A stretch of DNA of 64,000 nt. Origin: Sphingopyxis bauzanensis. GTDB taxonomy: Bacteria > Pseudomonadota > Alphaproteobacteria > Sphingomonadales > Sphingomonadaceae. Shown here piece after piece: positions 16,587 to 27,124 of the stretch (the first letter of the stretch is position 1; every line of letters begins with the position of its first letter). The translations under genes were made by a program, and so were the position numbers. Where the stretch lies: contig NZ_NISK01000008.1 of the NCBI RefSeq assembly GCF_002205675.1, forward strand, positions 1-64,000, written 5' to 3'. The notes below the pieces were generated by a model. That model saw only the letters and a program-made list of their open reading frames with translations, made no database searches and was not told the DNA's origin.

Positions 16587-17876
16587 ATGGATTTCGATCT
16601 CACCGACCGGCAGACTCATTGGCGCGACCGGGTGCGCGAATTCATCGAGCGCAAGGTGCGTCCGGCGGTCCCGACGTACAAGGAACAGGACAAGGCGGGC
16701 GACCGCTGGAAGGTCATTCCGATCGTCGAGGAACTGAAGGCCGAGGCGAAGGCCGCGGGCATCTGGAACCTGTTCATGCCGCCAAAGTCGGCCGCGCATC
16801 ATCATGTCGACGAAACGATCGAATTCGAAGGCCCGGGCCTGACCAACCTGGAATATGCGCTGTGCGCCGAGGAAATGGGGCGCATCGGTTTCGCCAGCGA
16901 AGTGTTCAACTGCTCGGCCCCCGACACCGGCAATATGGAAGTGTTCCACCGCTACGGGACGCGCGCACAGAAAGAGAAATATCTGCTGCCGCTGATGAAC
17001 GGCGAAATCCGCTCGGCGTTCCTGATGACCGAGCCTGCGGTGGCGTCGTCCGACGCCACGAACGTCGAATGCCGAATCGAACGCGACGGTGACGATTATG
17101 TCATCAACGGCACCAAATGGTGGTCGTCGGGCGCGGGCGATCCGCGCTGCAAAATCGCGATCGTGATGGGCAAGACCGATTTCAATGCCAAGCGTCACGC
17201 CCAGCAGTCGATGGTACTGATGCCGCTCGACGCGCCAGGGGTGACGATCCTGCGCCACCTGCCCGTATTCGGCTATGACGACGCGCCGCACGGCCATATG
17301 GAGATCGAGCTGAAGGACGTCCGCGTCAACGCCGAGGAAGCGATGCTGCTGGGCGAAGGCCGCGGGTTCGAGATCGCGCAGGGGCGCCTCGGCCCGGGCC
17401 GCATCCACCACTGCATGCGCACCATCGGCACCGCCGAGGAAGCGATCGCCAAGATGGCAAAGCGCCTGCAATCGCGCGTCGCCTTCGGCAAGACGATCGC
17501 CGAATACAGCATCTGGGAACATCGTCTGGCGCGCGCGCGTATCGACATCGAGATGACCCGCCTGCTCTGCCTCAAGGCCGCCGACATGATGGACAAGGTC
17601 GGCAACAAGGCCGCCGCTGCCGAGATCGCGATGATCAAGGTGCAGGCGCCGAACATGGCGCTGAAGATCATCGACGACGCGATCCAGGCGCATGGCGCCG
17701 CGGGCGTGTCCGAAGATTTCGGTCTCGCCAACGCCTATGCGCATCAGCGCACGCTCCGCCTCGCCGACGGTCCCGACGAGGTCCATGAACGCGCGATTGC
17801 GCGGATCGAATTCGCCAAGCACAGCGCGGCGAGCGACCCGGGCTTTTCGTCGGGCGACATCGGGGTGTCACGCTAA
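16587..17876 (+). CDS. Acyl-CoA dehydrogenase, ACAD11/LvaC-like
   Basis: 429 residues, with GGAAAGGATG upstream of ATG 16587. It is longer than ordinary acyl-CoA dehydrogenases and ends [17 protein letters not shown], where GPDEVH replaces the YEGT-type catalytic segment. That is the signature of the ACAD10/ACAD11 group. In that group a kinase phosphorylates the 4-hydroxyl of a 4-hydroxyacyl-CoA and the dehydrogenase-like partner removes phosphate to make an enoyl-CoA (LvaA/LvaC in Pseudomonas levulinate degradation; established knowledge). A matching kinase-like gene lies two genes downstream at 19072. It opens a seven-gene operon. Confidence 0.93.
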   Translation: MDFDLTDRQTHWRDRVREFIERKVRPAVPTYKEQDKAGDRWKVIPIVEELKAEAKAAGIWNLFMPPKSAAHHHVDETIEFEGPGLTNLEYALCAEEMGRIGFASEVFNCSAPDTGNMEVFHRYGTRAQKEKYLLPLMNGEIRSAFLMTEPAVASSDATNVECRIERDGDDYVINGTKWWSSGAGDPRCKIAIVMGKTDFNAKRHAQQSMVLMPLDAPGVTILRHLPVFGYDDAPHGHMEIELKDVRVNAEEAMLLGEGRGFEIAQGRLGPGRIHHCMRTIGTAEEAIAKMAKRLQSRVAFGKTIAEYSIWEHRLARARIDIEMTRLLCLKAADMMDKVGNKAAAAEIAMIKVQAPNMALKIIDDAIQAHGAAGVSEDFGLANAYAHQRTLRLADGPDEVHERAIARIEFAKHSAASDPGFSSGDIGVSR

Positions 17877-17886
17877 AGGATAATCC

Positions 17887-17965
17887 GTTCGTGCTGAGCC
17901 TGTCGAAGCACCATCCTTCTTTACCACAGGAAAGAGGGACGCTTCGACAGGCTCAGGGCAAACGG
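17887..17965. repeat. Inverted repeat GTGCTGAGCCTGTCGAAGCAC / GCTTCGACAGGCTCAG
   Basis: Arms at 17887-17911 and 17941-17965 are near-perfect inverses separated by about 29 bases. This is one of the most widespread sphingomonad intergenic palindromes. It lies inside the operon, between the ACAD11-like gene and the alcohol dehydrogenase, where it could form an mRNA hairpin that tunes expression of the genes on either side. Confidence 0.85.
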
Positions 17966-17983
17966 CGAGAGAGGGTAGTTTAA

Positions 17984-19075
17984 ATGACCAAAGCCGCGCT
18001 TCTGATCGAACCCGGCCAGCCGCTGTCGATCGAGACGGTGCAGATCGCCGATTGCGGCCCGCACGAGGTGCGCATCCGCACCGCCGCCTGCGGGCTGTGC
18101 CATTCGGACCTGCATTTCATCGACGGCGCCTATCCGCACCCCCTGCCCGCGATCCCCGGCCATGAAGCGGCGGGCATCGTCGAGGCGGTCGGCAGCGAAG
18201 TGCGCACGGTCAAGGTCGGCGACGCGGTCGTTACCTGTCTTTCGGCCTTCTGCGGTCATTGTGAGTTTTGCGTCAGCGGCCGCATGTCGCTGTGCATGGG
18301 CGGCGATACCCGCCGCGCCGCCGGTTCGGCGCCGCGCATCACGCGGCCCGACGGCAGCCTGGTCAACCAGATGCTCAACCTGTCGGCCTTTGCCGAAACG
18401 ATGCTTGTCCACGAGCATGCGTGCGTCGCGATCGATCCCGACATGCCGCTCGACCGCGCCGCGGTGATCGGCTGCGCGGTGACCACCGGCGCGGGAACGA
18501 TCTTCAACGCGTGCAAGGTGACCCCGGGCGAGACCGTCGCGGTCGTCGGCTGCGGCGGGGTTGGGCTGGCCACGATCAACGCCGCGAAGATCGCGGGCGC
18601 AGGGCGGATCATCGCCGCCGACCCGGTTCCCGAAAAGCGCGCGCTGGCGATGAAGCTGGGTGCGACCGATGTCGTCGACGCGATGGATGGCGATGCCGCC
18701 AAGCAGATCCTCGAACTCAGCAAGGGCGGGGTCGATCATGCAATCGAAGCCGTCGGGCGTCCGGCCTCGGCCGCACTCGCGGTCGCGTCGCTGCGCCGCG
18801 GCGGCACCGCGACGATCCTGGGCATGATGCCCTTGTCGGAAAAAGTCGGCCTGTCGGCGATGGATCTGCTCTCGGGCAAGAAGCTGCAGGGTGCGATCAT
18901 GGGCGGCAACCGCTTCCCCGTCGATATCCCGCGGCTGGTCGATTTCTACCTGCGCGGGCTGCTCGACCTCGACAGCATCGTCGCCGAAACGATCCCGCTG
19001 GAGCGGATCAACGAAGGGTTCGACAAGATGAAGAAAGGCGACGCCGCTCGGTCGGTGATCGTTTTCGATCAATGA
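17984..19075 (+). CDS. Zinc-dependent alcohol dehydrogenase
   Basis: 363 residues of the medium-chain dehydrogenase superfamily. Catalytic zinc ligands are in CGLCHSDLHF and GHEAAGIVE; the structural zinc site is CGHCEFCVSGRMSLC with four Cys. The coenzyme fold is VVGCGGVGLATI and is followed by AADPVPEKR, suggesting NAD. It resembles class III-like/NDMA-linked or benzyl/aryl alcohol dehydrogenases; the substrate is not decidable. It is in an operon with ACAD11-like, kinase-like, SDR and FadB-type genes, so it probably oxidises an alcohol intermediate of the same pathway. Its stop overlaps the next start (ATGA). Confidence 0.93.
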   Translation: MTKAALLIEPGQPLSIETVQIADCGPHEVRIRTAACGLCHSDLHFIDGAYPHPLPAIPGHEAAGIVEAVGSEVRTVKVGDAVVTCLSAFCGHCEFCVSGRMSLCMGGDTRRAAGSAPRITRPDGSLVNQMLNLSAFAETMLVHEHACVAIDPDMPLDRAAVIGCAVTTGAGTIFNACKVTPGETVAVVGCGGVGLATINAAKIAGAGRIIAADPVPEKRALAMKLGATDVVDAMDGDAAKQILELSKGGVDHAIEAVGRPASAALAVASLRRGGTATILGMMPLSEKVGLSAMDLLSGKKLQGAIMGGNRFPVDIPRLVDFYLRGLLDLDSIVAETIPLERINEGFDKMKKGDAARSVIVFDQ

Positions 19076-20139
19076 CGCTCGACGCGCAAAAGGCCTTCAG
19101 CGGCACCGTCGCGCCCGAGGGCGCCGACGTGCTCGACGAAGCGAAGCTGACCGCGTGGATGGAAGCCAATGTCGAGGGATTTGAAGGTCCGCTGACCCAG
19201 CATAAATTTGCCGGCGGCCAGTCGAACCCGACGTACAAGATTTCGGCGCCGTCGGGCAATTATGTCCTGCGCCGCAAACCCTATGGCCCGCTGCTCCCCT
19301 CGGCGCATGCAGTTGATCGCGAGTATAAGGTCCAGTCGGGGCTGCATAAAATGGGCTTCCCGGTCGCGCGCCAATATGGGCTGTGCACCGACGACAGCGT
19401 CACCGGCAGCTGGTTTTACGTCATGGCGATGGTCGATGGCCACACGATCTGGGACGGCGCAATGCCGGGATCGACCCCGGAAAACCGCCGCGCGACCTAT
19501 GAAGCGATGATCGACACGCTCGCCGCGCTGCACAAGGTCGATGTCGAGGCGGCAGGGCTGTCCGATTATGGCAAGCCCGGCAATTATTTCGGCCGCCAGG
19601 TCGACCGCTGGACCAAGCAGTATCGCCTCGCCGAGACCGAGACGATGGACGAGATGGAACAGCTGATCGCGTTCCTGCCCGCCACCCTGCCCGAACAGAC
19701 GCGCACCAGCGTCGTCCACGGCGACTACCGCATCGACAATATGATCTTTGCCAAGGATCGGCCCGAGGTTCTGGCGGTGCTCGACTGGGAGCTGTCGACG
19801 CTCGGCGACCCGCTCGCCGATTTCACCTATGTCGCGATGGCGTGGGTGACCGAAAATGGCGGGCGTTCGGGGGTGATGGACCTCGACCGGCAGGCACTGG
19901 GCATTCCCGAACTCGACGAGATGGTCGAACGCTATTGCGCTGCCACCGACCGCACCGGGGTGCCCGACATGAACTGGTATTTCGCCTATAATTTCTTCCG
20001 CCTCGCCGGGATCATCCAGGGGATCAAGAAGCGCGTGATTGAAGGCACCGCTTCATCGCAGCACGCCAAGGATATGTCCGAACGCGTCCGTCCGCTGGCC
20101 GAGCGGGCGTGGGACTTTGCACGAAAGGCCGGCGCATGA
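19072..20139 (+). CDS. APH-family phosphotransferase, LvaA/ACAD10-11 kinase-like
   Basis: 355 residues starting in the ATGA overlap with the alcohol dehydrogenase; the longer open frame upstream is a shadow. It has the aminoglycoside-phosphotransferase/choline-kinase fold: Lys in YVLRRKP, catalytic loop VVHGDYRIDNMIF (about 217-229), and metal-binding VLDWELSTLGDPLADF. Proteins of this type pair with ACAD11-like dehydrogenases in bacteria and are fused to them in animals. I infer phosphorylation of a hydroxyacyl-CoA rather than antibiotic resistance. Its stop overlaps the start of the next SDR. Confidence 0.92.
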   Translation: MTLDAQKAFSGTVAPEGADVLDEAKLTAWMEANVEGFEGPLTQHKFAGGQSNPTYKISAPSGNYVLRRKPYGPLLPSAHAVDREYKVQSGLHKMGFPVARQYGLCTDDSVTGSWFYVMAMVDGHTIWDGAMPGSTPENRRATYEAMIDTLAALHKVDVEAAGLSDYGKPGNYFGRQVDRWTKQYRLAETETMDEMEQLIAFLPATLPEQTRTSVVHGDYRIDNMIFAKDRPEVLAVLDWELSTLGDPLADFTYVAMAWVTENGGRSGVMDLDRQALGIPELDEMVERYCAATDRTGVPDMNWYFAYNFFRLAGIIQGIKKRVIEGTASSQHAKDMSERVRPLAERAWDFARKAGA

Positions 20140-20912
20140 GCCTGTTCGATATGACGGGGCAAGTCGCGCTGATCACCGGATCGTCGCGCGGCATTGGCAA
20201 GGCGACCGCGGAAGCGATGGCCGAACAGGGCGCCAAAGTGGTGATCTCGAGCCGCAAGCAGGATGCCTGCGATGCCACCGCCGCCGAGATCAACGCGAAG
20301 TTCGGCGACGGCACCGCGATCGCGGTCGCCGCGAACATCTCGTCGAAGGACGATTTGCAGAACCTCGTCAACGAGACGCGCGCCGCCTTCGGCAAGATCA
20401 CCGCGCTGGTCTGTAACGCCGCGTCGAACCCCTATTATGGTCCCGGGCTGGGGATCACCGACGATCAGTTCCGCAAGATCATGGACAATAATATCCTGTC
20501 GAACCACTGGCTGATCACGATGGTCGCACCCGAGATGCTCGACCGCGGCGAAGGGTCGATCACCATCATCAGCTCGATCGGCGGGCTGAAAGGATCGCCG
20601 ATCATCGGCGCCTATGGCATCTCGAAGGCCGCCGACATGCAGGTCGCGCGCAATTTCTCGGTCGAGTTCGGGCCGCGCGGCGTGCGCGTCAATTGCATCG
20701 CGCCCGGGCTTATCCGCACTGATATGGCGCGCGCCTTGTGGGAAAATCCCGAGAATCTGAAACGATCGACTGCTGCTTCGACACTGAAGCGGATCGGCGA
20801 GCCGCACGAGATCGCGGGCGCCGCGGTCTTTCTTGCCAGCAAGGCAGGGGCATTTACCACCGGCCAGACCATCGTGTGCGATGGCGGTGCCACGATTTCA
20901 GGAGGCGCATGA
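20136..20912 (+). CDS. Short-chain dehydrogenase/reductase
   Basis: 258 residues; ATG 20136 overlaps the stop of the kinase-like gene. Motifs: TGSSRGIG loop (about 14-21), [11 protein letters not shown] in place of the usual NNAG, active-site Ser in [11 protein letters not shown] and YGISK. The C-terminus [12 protein letters not shown] is FabG-like. It is probably NADP-linked, since an Arg follows the second strand (SSRKQ). Co-translation with the kinase-like and ACAD11-like partners suggests it reduces or oxidises a keto/hydroxyacyl intermediate. Confidence 0.92.
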   Translation: MSLFDMTGQVALITGSSRGIGKATAEAMAEQGAKVVISSRKQDACDATAAEINAKFGDGTAIAVAANISSKDDLQNLVNETRAAFGKITALVCNAASNPYYGPGLGITDDQFRKIMDNNILSNHWLITMVAPEMLDRGEGSITIISSIGGLKGSPIIGAYGISKAADMQVARNFSVEFGPRGVRVNCIAPGLIRTDMARALWENPENLKRSTAASTLKRIGEPHEIAGAAVFLASKAGAFTTGQTIVCDGGATISGGA

Positions 20913-21715
20913 TGGGCGCATTGGACGGCAAGATTGCGATCATTACGGGTGCCGGTTCGGGCATCGGCCGCGCCAGCGCGCTGCGCTTTGCGGCCGAAGG
21001 CGCGAAGCTGGTGCTCGGCGACAAGACGGCGGCGGTGCATGAGACCGCGCAGCTGGTGCAGGAAGCCGGAGGCGAAGCTGTCGGACTGGAGATTGACGCG
21101 GGGGTCGAAGCCGACGTCGCCAAGCTCGTTGCGACCGCGAACGACACTTATGGCGCGCTCGACATCGCCTTTGCCAACGCCGGGATCATCGGCGACATGG
21201 GCGGTATTTTCGATTTCGATCCGATCGCCTGGGCCGAAACCTTGCGCGTCAATCTGATCGGCCCGGCGCTGATGGTGAAGCATGCCGGAAAAGCGATGGT
21301 TGATCAGGGCCGCGGCGGCGCGATCGTGCTGACCGCGAGCGTCGCGGGATTGAATTCGGGCGCGGGTCCGGGCGCCTATTCGGCGTCGAAGGCGGGGGTC
21401 ATCAACCTCGCCAAGACCGCGGCGCAGCAGCTCACCACCAGCGGCGTGCGCGTCAACGCGATCTGCCCCGGACTGACCGAAACGGGCATGACCAAGCCAA
21501 CCTTCGACTATGCAAAGGCCAAAGAGGTCACCCACAAGCTCGGCCAGCTCAATCCCTTGAAGCGCGCCGCGCAGCCCGAGGAGCTCGCCAATGTCGCGCT
21601 GTTCCTTGCCAGCGACCAGGCGAGCTATGTCAACGGGCAGGCGATCGCGGTTGACGGCGGGCTCACCAGTTCGCATCCCGTGACGCGCCAGCTGCTTGGC
21701 CAGACTTCGCATTGA
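20912..21715 (+). CDS. Short-chain dehydrogenase/reductase
   Basis: 267 residues. AGGAGG ends three bases before ATG 20909 and six before ATG 20912; the second has the better spacing and the first overlaps the previous stop, so either may be used. Motifs: TGAGSGIG, Asp after beta2 (GDKTA, NAD-type), FANAGIIGD, active-site Ser in [10 protein letters not shown] and YSASK. It is the second SDR in a row, as expected where a pathway needs two oxidoreduction steps with different cofactors. Ten bases separate its stop from the serine hydrolase gene. Confidence 0.92.
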   Translation: MGALDGKIAIITGAGSGIGRASALRFAAEGAKLVLGDKTAAVHETAQLVQEAGGEAVGLEIDAGVEADVAKLVATANDTYGALDIAFANAGIIGDMGGIFDFDPIAWAETLRVNLIGPALMVKHAGKAMVDQGRGGAIVLTASVAGLNSGAGPGAYSASKAGVINLAKTAAQQLTTSGVRVNAICPGLTETGMTKPTFDYAKAKEVTHKLGQLNPLKRAAQPEELANVALFLASDQASYVNGQAIAVDGGLTSSHPVTRQLLGQTSH

Positions 21716-21725
21716 TAGGATAGAT

Positions 21726-22928
21726 ATGGGTCACGGTTTCGATACGGCGCGGCTGGACCGCATTCCTGCCTTTCTCGAGGCCAAATATGTCGGCACCGGC
21801 CGCCTGCCGCACGCCGCGACCCTGGTGTCGCGGCGCGGCGAGATCGCGCATTTGTCGTGCGTCGGCGAGGCCCGGCCCGGCGCGGCGCTGAAGGACGATG
21901 CGATCTTTCGCATCGCCAGCATGACCAAGCCGATCACCAGCATCGCCTTCATGATGCTGGTCGAGGAGGGCAAGGTCGCGCTGTCCGACCCGCTGGTGAA
22001 ATTCTGCCCCGAGTTCAAGGACACCGGCGTGTTTGTGGCGGGCGGCGGCAACGTGCCGTTCCTGACCCGGCCGCCGACGCAGCCGGTCCGCATGGTCGAC
22101 TTGCTGCGCCACACGTCGGGGCTGACCTACGGCTTTCAGGAGCGCACCCCGGTCGATGCGGCGTACCGCAAGGCGCGGATCGACGATTTCGATGCCGATT
22201 ATACGATGGACAGCTTCATCGAAGGGCTCGCCAAAATCCCGCTGCAGTTCGACCCCGGCGCGCACTGGAATTATTCGATGGCGACCGATGTGCTTGGCGC
22301 GGTGGTCGAACGGATCGAGGGCAAGCCCTTTGGGCAGGTGCTGCAGGAGCGAATCTTTGGTCCGCTCGGCATGGTCGACACCGGGTTCAAGGTGCCCGCC
22401 GACCAGCAGCACCGGCTGACCGACTGCTATGCATTCGACCCGCAGGCGAAAATGAAACCCTTCGACAGCGGCGACAAGAGCCGCTGGGCGAAGGACCGCA
22501 GCTTTCATTCGGGCGGCGGCGGGCTGGTTTCGACCCTCGCCGACTATCACCGCTTCTGCTTGATGCTGCTCGGCGGCGGCGCGCTGGATGGTGTCCGCAT
22601 CATCAGCCGCAAGACGCTGGCGCTGATGACCGCGAACCACCTCGTCGGCGGCGGCGACCTGGTTCAGCACAGCGTCGGCATCTTTTCGGAGGCCGAAAAC
22701 GCCGGGGTCGGCTTCGGACTTGGCTTTGCGGTGAACGAAAGCCCGGCGCAGACGATGACCCCCGGGTCGGTCGGCGACTATTATTGGGGCGGCATGTTTT
22801 CGACCGGCTTCTTCGTCGATCCGGTCGAAGAAATCTGCATGGTGTTCATGACCCAGCTCATGCCCTCCTCCACCTATCCCGTGCGGCGCGAGGTCAAGAC
22901 GCTCGTCCACGCCGCGATCAATGATTGA
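21726..22928 (+). CDS. Beta-lactamase-fold serine hydrolase (family VIII esterase type)
   Basis: 400 residues from ATG 21726; the TTG at 21696 lies inside the preceding gene. The class C-like nucleophile motif is SMTKPI (about residue 66), followed by a tyrosine motif in [11 protein letters not shown] and a third-element [14 protein letters not shown]. There is no signal peptide, so it is cytosolic, which argues for an esterase or thioesterase-like role rather than drug resistance. Position in a CoA-ester operon supports hydrolysis of an ester or lactone substrate; a lactonase would fit a 4-hydroxyacid pathway, but that is inference. Confidence 0.88.
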   Translation: MGHGFDTARLDRIPAFLEAKYVGTGRLPHAATLVSRRGEIAHLSCVGEARPGAALKDDAIFRIASMTKPITSIAFMMLVEEGKVALSDPLVKFCPEFKDTGVFVAGGGNVPFLTRPPTQPVRMVDLLRHTSGLTYGFQERTPVDAAYRKARIDDFDADYTMDSFIEGLAKIPLQFDPGAHWNYSMATDVLGAVVERIEGKPFGQVLQERIFGPLGMVDTGFKVPADQQHRLTDCYAFDPQAKMKPFDSGDKSRWAKDRSFHSGGGGLVSTLADYHRFCLMLLGGGALDGVRIISRKTLALMTANHLVGGGDLVQHSVGIFSEAENAGVGFGLGFAVNESPAQTMTPGSVGDYYWGGMFSTGFFVDPVEEICMVFMTQLMPSSTYPVRREVKTLVHAAIND

Positions 22929-22945
22929 ACCAACAGGAGCCTGAA

Positions 22946-24979
22946 ATGTCCGAAGAAACCCCCACCTCCGTCACGATGGAAAAGGATGGCGATGTCGCCG
23001 TCATCATCGTCAACAATCCCCCCGTCAACGCGCTGAGCTGGCACGTCCGGCAGGGGCTGGAGGATAATTTCGCCGCTGCGCTCAGCGACGACAGCGTCAA
23101 GGCGATCGTGCTGCGCTGCGCCGGGACGACCTTTATCGCCGGCGCCGACATCAGCGAATTCGGCAAGCCGCCGCGCGGTCCCGATTTCAACGCGGTGCTC
23201 AACAGCATCGAAGCTGCTTCGAAGCCCGTTGTCGCCGCGATCCACGGCACCGCGCTCGGTGGCGGCCTGGAAACCGCGCTCGTCTGCCATTATCGCATTG
23301 CCGTCCCGTCGGCGAAGCTGGGCGTGCCCGAAGTGAAGCTCGGCCTGCTGCCCGGCGCGGGCGGCACCCAGCGTCTCCCGCGCGTTGTCGGGGTCGAAGC
23401 CGCGGCAACAATGACCTCAACCGGCGATCCGCTGCCCGCCGCGAAGGCGAAAGAGCTCGGCCTCGTCGACGAACTCGCCGGCGAGGACAGTCTCGCCGCC
23501 GACGCGATCGCCTTTGCGCGTGCGAAGATCGCCGATGGCCCGCGCCCGACGCGCGAACGCCCGGTGTTCGGCGATATTGCGGTGATCGAACAGCTCAAGA
23601 CCGCCAATGCCAAGCGCTGGCGCGGGTTCGAGGCGCCTTACGCCAACCTCGCCTGCGTCGAAGCCGCGACGCGCCTGCCTTTCGACGAAGGCCTCGCCTT
23701 CGAGCGCGAGCAGTTCATGAAGCTGATGTTCGGCAGCCAGTCGGCTGCGCAGCGCCATATCTTCTTCGCCGAACGTCAGGCGGCAAAGATCGACGGCCTG
23801 CCCAAGGACACCCAGCTGCGCGACATCAAGAAAGTCGGCGTCATCGGCGCGGGCACGATGGGCGGCGGGATTTCGATGAACTTCCTGCAGAAGGGCATTC
23901 CCGTCACCATCGTCGAAATGGAGCAGGAAGCGCTCGATCGCGGCGTCGGGGTGATCCGCAAGAATTACGACGCGTCGGCCGCCAAGGGGCGCTTCAAGCC
24001 CGAACAGGTCGAGCAGATGATGGGAATCCTGACCCCGACGCTCAGCCTCGACGATCTCGCCGACTGCGACCTGATCATCGAAGCCGTTTATGAAAATATG
24101 GACGTCAAAAAGGACATCTTTGGCAAGCTCGACAAAATCGCCAAGCCCGGCGCGATCCTGGCGTCGAACACCAGCTATCTCGACGTCGACGAGATCGCGA
24201 CCGCGACGAGCCGCCCCGGCGACGTGCTGGGCATGCACTTCTTCTCGCCCGCCAACGTCATGAAGCTGCTCGAGGTTGTGCGCGGCGAAAAGACGGCGCC
24301 CGACGCGCTGGCGACGGCGATGGCGATCGGCAAGAAGGTCGGCAAGGTCGCGGTGGTCGCGGGCGTATGCGATGGCTTTATCGGCAACCGCATGCTCAAG
24401 CCGCGCCAGATCGAGGCGATGAACCTGCTGATGGAAGGCGCCACCCCGGCGCAGGTCGACAAGGTCCACGTCGAATTCGGCATGCCAATGGGGCCGTTCC
24501 AGATGAGCGACCTCGCCGGCGTCGACATCGGCTGGCACCGCGACCCCAACCGCATCGAAAGCATTCGCGACGCGCTGTGCGCCGAGGGCCGCTGGGGCCA
24601 GAAGAAGCAGGCAGGCTTTTACGATTATGACGACAAGCGCCAGCCGTCGGAAAGCGCGCGGGTTGCCGAGCTGATCGAAGAGTTCCGCACCAAGGCCGGG
24701 ACGCAAAAGCGCGAGATCACCGATCAGGAAATCATCGAACGCACCCTCTATCCGATGGTCAACGAAGGTGCGCTGATCCTGGCGGAAGGCAAGGCGCAGC
24801 GCGCGTCGGACATCGATGTCGTGTGGATCTATGGCTATGGCTGGCCGGTCTATCGCGGCGGCCCGATGTTCTGGGCCGGGCTGGAAGGCACCGACAAGAT
24901 CGTCGCGGCGCTGGAGAAGCACGGGTTCGAGATCGCGCCCCTGCTCAAGGAAAAGGCCGAGGCGAAGAGCGGCTTCTAA
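22946..24979 (+). CDS. Enoyl-CoA hydratase / 3-hydroxyacyl-CoA dehydrogenase fusion (FadB/FadJ type)
   Basis: 677 residues, ATG 22946 with AGGAG at spacing 8. The N-terminal crotonase domain (1-190) shows [20 protein letters not shown] and [17 protein letters not shown] with catalytic Glu. The linker region is followed by the NAD-binding [16 protein letters not shown] (about 293) and [15 protein letters not shown]. The C-terminal helical domains include DGFIGNRM and [12 protein letters not shown]. It catalyses hydration and the second oxidation of beta-oxidation. It is the last gene of the operon that starts at 16587 and would process the enoyl-CoA made by the ACAD11/kinase pair. Confidence 0.95.
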   Translation: MSEETPTSVTMEKDGDVAVIIVNNPPVNALSWHVRQGLEDNFAAALSDDSVKAIVLRCAGTTFIAGADISEFGKPPRGPDFNAVLNSIEAASKPVVAAIHGTALGGGLETALVCHYRIAVPSAKLGVPEVKLGLLPGAGGTQRLPRVVGVEAAATMTSTGDPLPAAKAKELGLVDELAGEDSLAADAIAFARAKIADGPRPTRERPVFGDIAVIEQLKTANAKRWRGFEAPYANLACVEAATRLPFDEGLAFEREQFMKLMFGSQSAAQRHIFFAERQAAKIDGLPKDTQLRDIKKVGVIGAGTMGGGISMNFLQKGIPVTIVEMEQEALDRGVGVIRKNYDASAAKGRFKPEQVEQMMGILTPTLSLDDLADCDLIIEAVYENMDVKKDIFGKLDKIAKPGAILASNTSYLDVDEIATATSRPGDVLGMHFFSPANVMKLLEVVRGEKTAPDALATAMAIGKKVGKVAVVAGVCDGFIGNRMLKPRQIEAMNLLMEGATPAQVDKVHVEFGMPMGPFQMSDLAGVDIGWHRDPNRIESIRDALCAEGRWGQKKQAGFYDYDDKRQPSESARVAELIEEFRTKAGTQKREITDQEIIERTLYPMVNEGALILAEGKAQRASDIDVVWIYGYGWPVYRGGPMFWAGLEGTDKIVAALEKHGFEIAPLLKEKAEAKSGF

Positions 24980-25123
24980 TCTCGCTTTCGATTATAATCA
25001 GCAGGCCGTCTGTCCCACCGCGGGGCAGGCGGCCTTTGCTTTGGCCTGCCGTCGCCGCGGGTGCGCGCAAATAGTTGCGATTCAGGGTTAAAGCGCTGGC
25101 AACATCTGCCGTTACGGCAGAGC

Positions 25124-25360
25124 ATGATGGCCATGTCGTTTTTCGCCCTGTTGCTGCTCACCGGCAGCGTCCCGGTGACCGCTCCGGTGGCGGCGGCGCC
25201 CACGAGCGCGGTCGCTATTGCCCGCGCGCGCATATTGGCGCCCGCCGAGGTGCGACGCGTCGATGGCCGGATCGAAGTGTGGACCGGCGAGCGCCGCGCC
25301 CCGACGCAGGTGCATCGGGGCGAGCGCCGCGATGGGGGCCAGACGGCGGATTTTTACTGA
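25124..25360 (+). CDS. Small secreted protein, unknown
   Basis: 78 residues from ATG 25124. It has a hydrophobic N-terminus (SFFALLLLTGS) and an Ala/Pro/Val stretch that could hold a signal cleavage site, then an Arg-rich mature part including RIEVWTGERRAP. I do not recognise a family. The coding potential is moderate. It sits alone between the FadB-type gene and a palindromic repeat. Confidence 0.5.
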   Translation: MMAMSFFALLLLTGSVPVTAPVAAAPTSAVAIARARILAPAEVRRVDGRIEVWTGERRAPTQVHRGERRDGGQTADFY

Positions 25361-25363
25361 AGT

Positions 25364-25443
25364 GCGTCACCCCCGCGAAGGCGGGGGGCGCTGGCAAGTT
25401 TGCGCTACGCCGATAGCGGCCCCCGCCTTCGCGGGGGCGACGC
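25364..25443. repeat. Inverted repeat CACCCCCGCGAAGGCGGGGG type
   Basis: GCGTCACCCCCGCGAAGGCG (from 25364) and its inverse around 25411-25443 form a long hairpin with local CCCCCGC/GCGGGGG stems. It lies at the convergent end of the small secreted gene and mmsB, where it could serve as a shared transcription end. Confidence 0.8.
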
Positions 25444-25446
25444 TTA

Positions 25447-26319
25447 TTATTGCAACGTCTGGATAATCGCCGAAAAGTCGCGGCCATCCTGATCTGCCGC
25501 AACAAACGCCTCATACAGCTCACGCGCCTTCGCGCCCATCGGCACATCCGCATCGACGCTCGCTGCCGCTTCCATCGCCAGACGCAGATCCTTGAGCATC
25601 AGCGCCGCGGCGAACCCGCCCTTGTAATCATTGTCGGCGGGGGTCGTGGGACCGACGCCGGGAAGCGGCGCGTAACTGGTCAGTGACCAGCACTGCCCCG
25701 ACGACACGCTGGCGATGTCGAAGAATTTCTGCGGATCGAGCCCGAGTTTGAGCGCGAGCGCGAGCGTCTCGCAGGTCGCGACCATCGAGGCGCCAAGCAG
25801 CATGTTGTTGCAGATTTTCGCCGCCTGCCCCGCGCCCGCGTCGCCGGCGTGAATCACGGCCTTGCCCATCTGCGCGAGGATCGGCTGCGCGCGGGCAAAG
25901 CCTTCGTCGGTGCCGCCGACCATGAAGGTCAGCGTGCCAGCGTTGGCAGCGGCAATGCCGCCCGACACCGGCGCATCGACCGCGACGAGGCCGTTGACGG
26001 TCGCGGCTTCGATATTCGACCGCGCGGTCGCGACGTCGATCGTCGAGCAATCGAGCAGCAAGGTTCCGGGTGCAGCGTTCGGGAACACGTTGCTTTCATA
26101 GACCGAGGCGACATGCTTGCCCGCGGGCAGCATGGTCACGACGGCCTCGGCGCCGGTGACGGCTTCCGCGGCGGAGGCTGCGCGCAGGCACCCCGCCTCA
26201 ACGGCGCGCGCGAGCGCCTCTTCGCTCAGGTCGAAAGCACGCACCTCGTGCCCCGCCTTGGCAAGGTTCGCGGCCATCCCGCCGCCCATATTACCGAGTC
26301 CGATGAATGCGATTTTCAT
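25447..26319 (-). CDS. mmsB: 3-hydroxyisobutyrate dehydrogenase
   Basis: 290 residues, full length for the family. N-terminal Rossmann loop IGLGNMGGGMA (7-17), substrate motif DAPVSGGIAAANAGTL (about 118) and catalytic Lys in GAGQAAKICNNMLLGA (about 171). It oxidises 3-hydroxyisobutyrate to methylmalonate semialdehyde in valine degradation. It starts one base after the stop of the enoyl-CoA hydratase gene and ends the leftward valine operon; its ribosome site AAGGGG lies in the end of that gene. Confidence 0.95.
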   Translation of the reverse strand: MKIAFIGLGNMGGGMAANLAKAGHEVRAFDLSEEALARAVEAGCLRAASAAEAVTGAEAVVTMLPAGKHVASVYESNVFPNAAPGTLLLDCSTIDVATARSNIEAATVNGLVAVDAPVSGGIAAANAGTLTFMVGGTDEGFARAQPILAQMGKAVIHAGDAGAGQAAKICNNMLLGASMVATCETLALALKLGLDPQKFFDIASVSSGQCWSLTSYAPLPGVGPTTPADNDYKGGFAAALMLKDLRLAMEAAASVDADVPMGAKARELYEAFVAADQDGRDFSAIIQTLQ

Positions 26320-26320
26320 G

Positions 26321-27103
26321 TCAGCGCCCCTTCCAAACGCCTTCGCGTTTCTCGATGAAAGCGGCCATGCCTTCGGCTTTGTCCTCGGTTGCGGCGAGGA
26401 TCTGGAACAGGCGGCGTTCGTAGATCAGCCCCTGGTCGAGGGTGGTTTCGAACGCGGCGTTGACCATGTCCTTGTTCACCATCGCGGCCATCGGCGGCAT
26501 CGCGGCGATCGTGGTCGCGGTTTTCATGGCTTCGTCCACCAACGACTCATGCGCAACGACGCGCGCTACGAGGCCCGAGCGTTCGGCCTCGGCGGCATCC
26601 ATCATCCGCCCGGTGAGGCACATTTCCATCGCCTTCGCCTTGCCGATCGCGCGGGTCAGCCGCTGCGAACCGCCCATGCCTGGGGCGACGCCAAGCTTGA
26701 TTTCGGGTTGGCCGAATTTCGCCTTGTCCGAGGCGATGATGAAGTCGGCCATCATCGCCAGCTCGCAGCCACCGCCGAGCGAGAAGCCGTTGACCGCGGC
26801 AATCCACGGCTTGCGGATTTTCTTCACGAAATCGCTCGTCCATTTCGAGAAGAAGTCTTCGAGGTAGAAATCGGACGCGGGCTTGTCGGCCATTTCCTTG
26901 ATATCGGCGCCCGCGGCGAAGGCCTTGTCGCCCGAGCCGGTAAGGACGGCGCAGCGCTGGCCGGGATCGGCCTCGAAGGCGGCGAAGGCGGCGATCAGGT
27001 CGTCGAGCACCTTTGAATTGAGCGCATTCAGCGCCTGCGGGCGGTTGAGCGTCACGAGCGTGACGGCGCCGCGCTGTTCGACAAGGAGGGTTTCGTAAGT
27101 CAT
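26321..27103 (-). CDS. Enoyl-CoA hydratase (crotonase family)
   Basis: 260 residues from ATG 27103 with AGGAG upstream; the frame further upstream is repeat DNA. Crotonase landmarks: [11 protein letters not shown], oxyanion segment [10 protein letters not shown] (about 66), [13 protein letters not shown] and [17 protein letters not shown] with two candidate catalytic Glu/Asp positions. In this cluster it would hydrate methacrylyl-CoA to 3-hydroxyisobutyryl-CoA between the dehydrogenase (28256) and the hydrolase (27213). Confidence 0.94.
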   Translation of the reverse strand: MTYETLLVEQRGAVTLVTLNRPQALNALNSKVLDDLIAAFAAFEADPGQRCAVLTGSGDKAFAAGADIKEMADKPASDFYLEDFFSKWTSDFVKKIRKPWIAAVNGFSLGGGCELAMMADFIIASDKAKFGQPEIKLGVAPGMGGSQRLTRAIGKAKAMEMCLTGRMMDAAEAERSGLVARVVAHESLVDEAMKTATTIAAMPPMAAMVNKDMVNAAFETTLDQGLIYERRLFQILAATEDKAEGMAAFIEKREGVWKGR

Positions 27104-27124
27104 TGCAATGATCTCCTGAAAATC

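Noticed and set aside
18268..19071. In-frame extension of the kinase-like gene upstream of 19072
   Set aside because: The extension is a shifted reading of the alcohol dehydrogenase; the ATGA overlap at 19072 is the expected start.
19072..20139. Aminoglycoside resistance gene
   Set aside because: The APH fold is present, but the operon context and pairing with an ACAD11-like gene point to catabolism.
21726..22928. Beta-lactamase resistance gene
   Set aside because: It has no signal peptide and sits in a CoA-ester operon; an esterase or lactonase is more likely.
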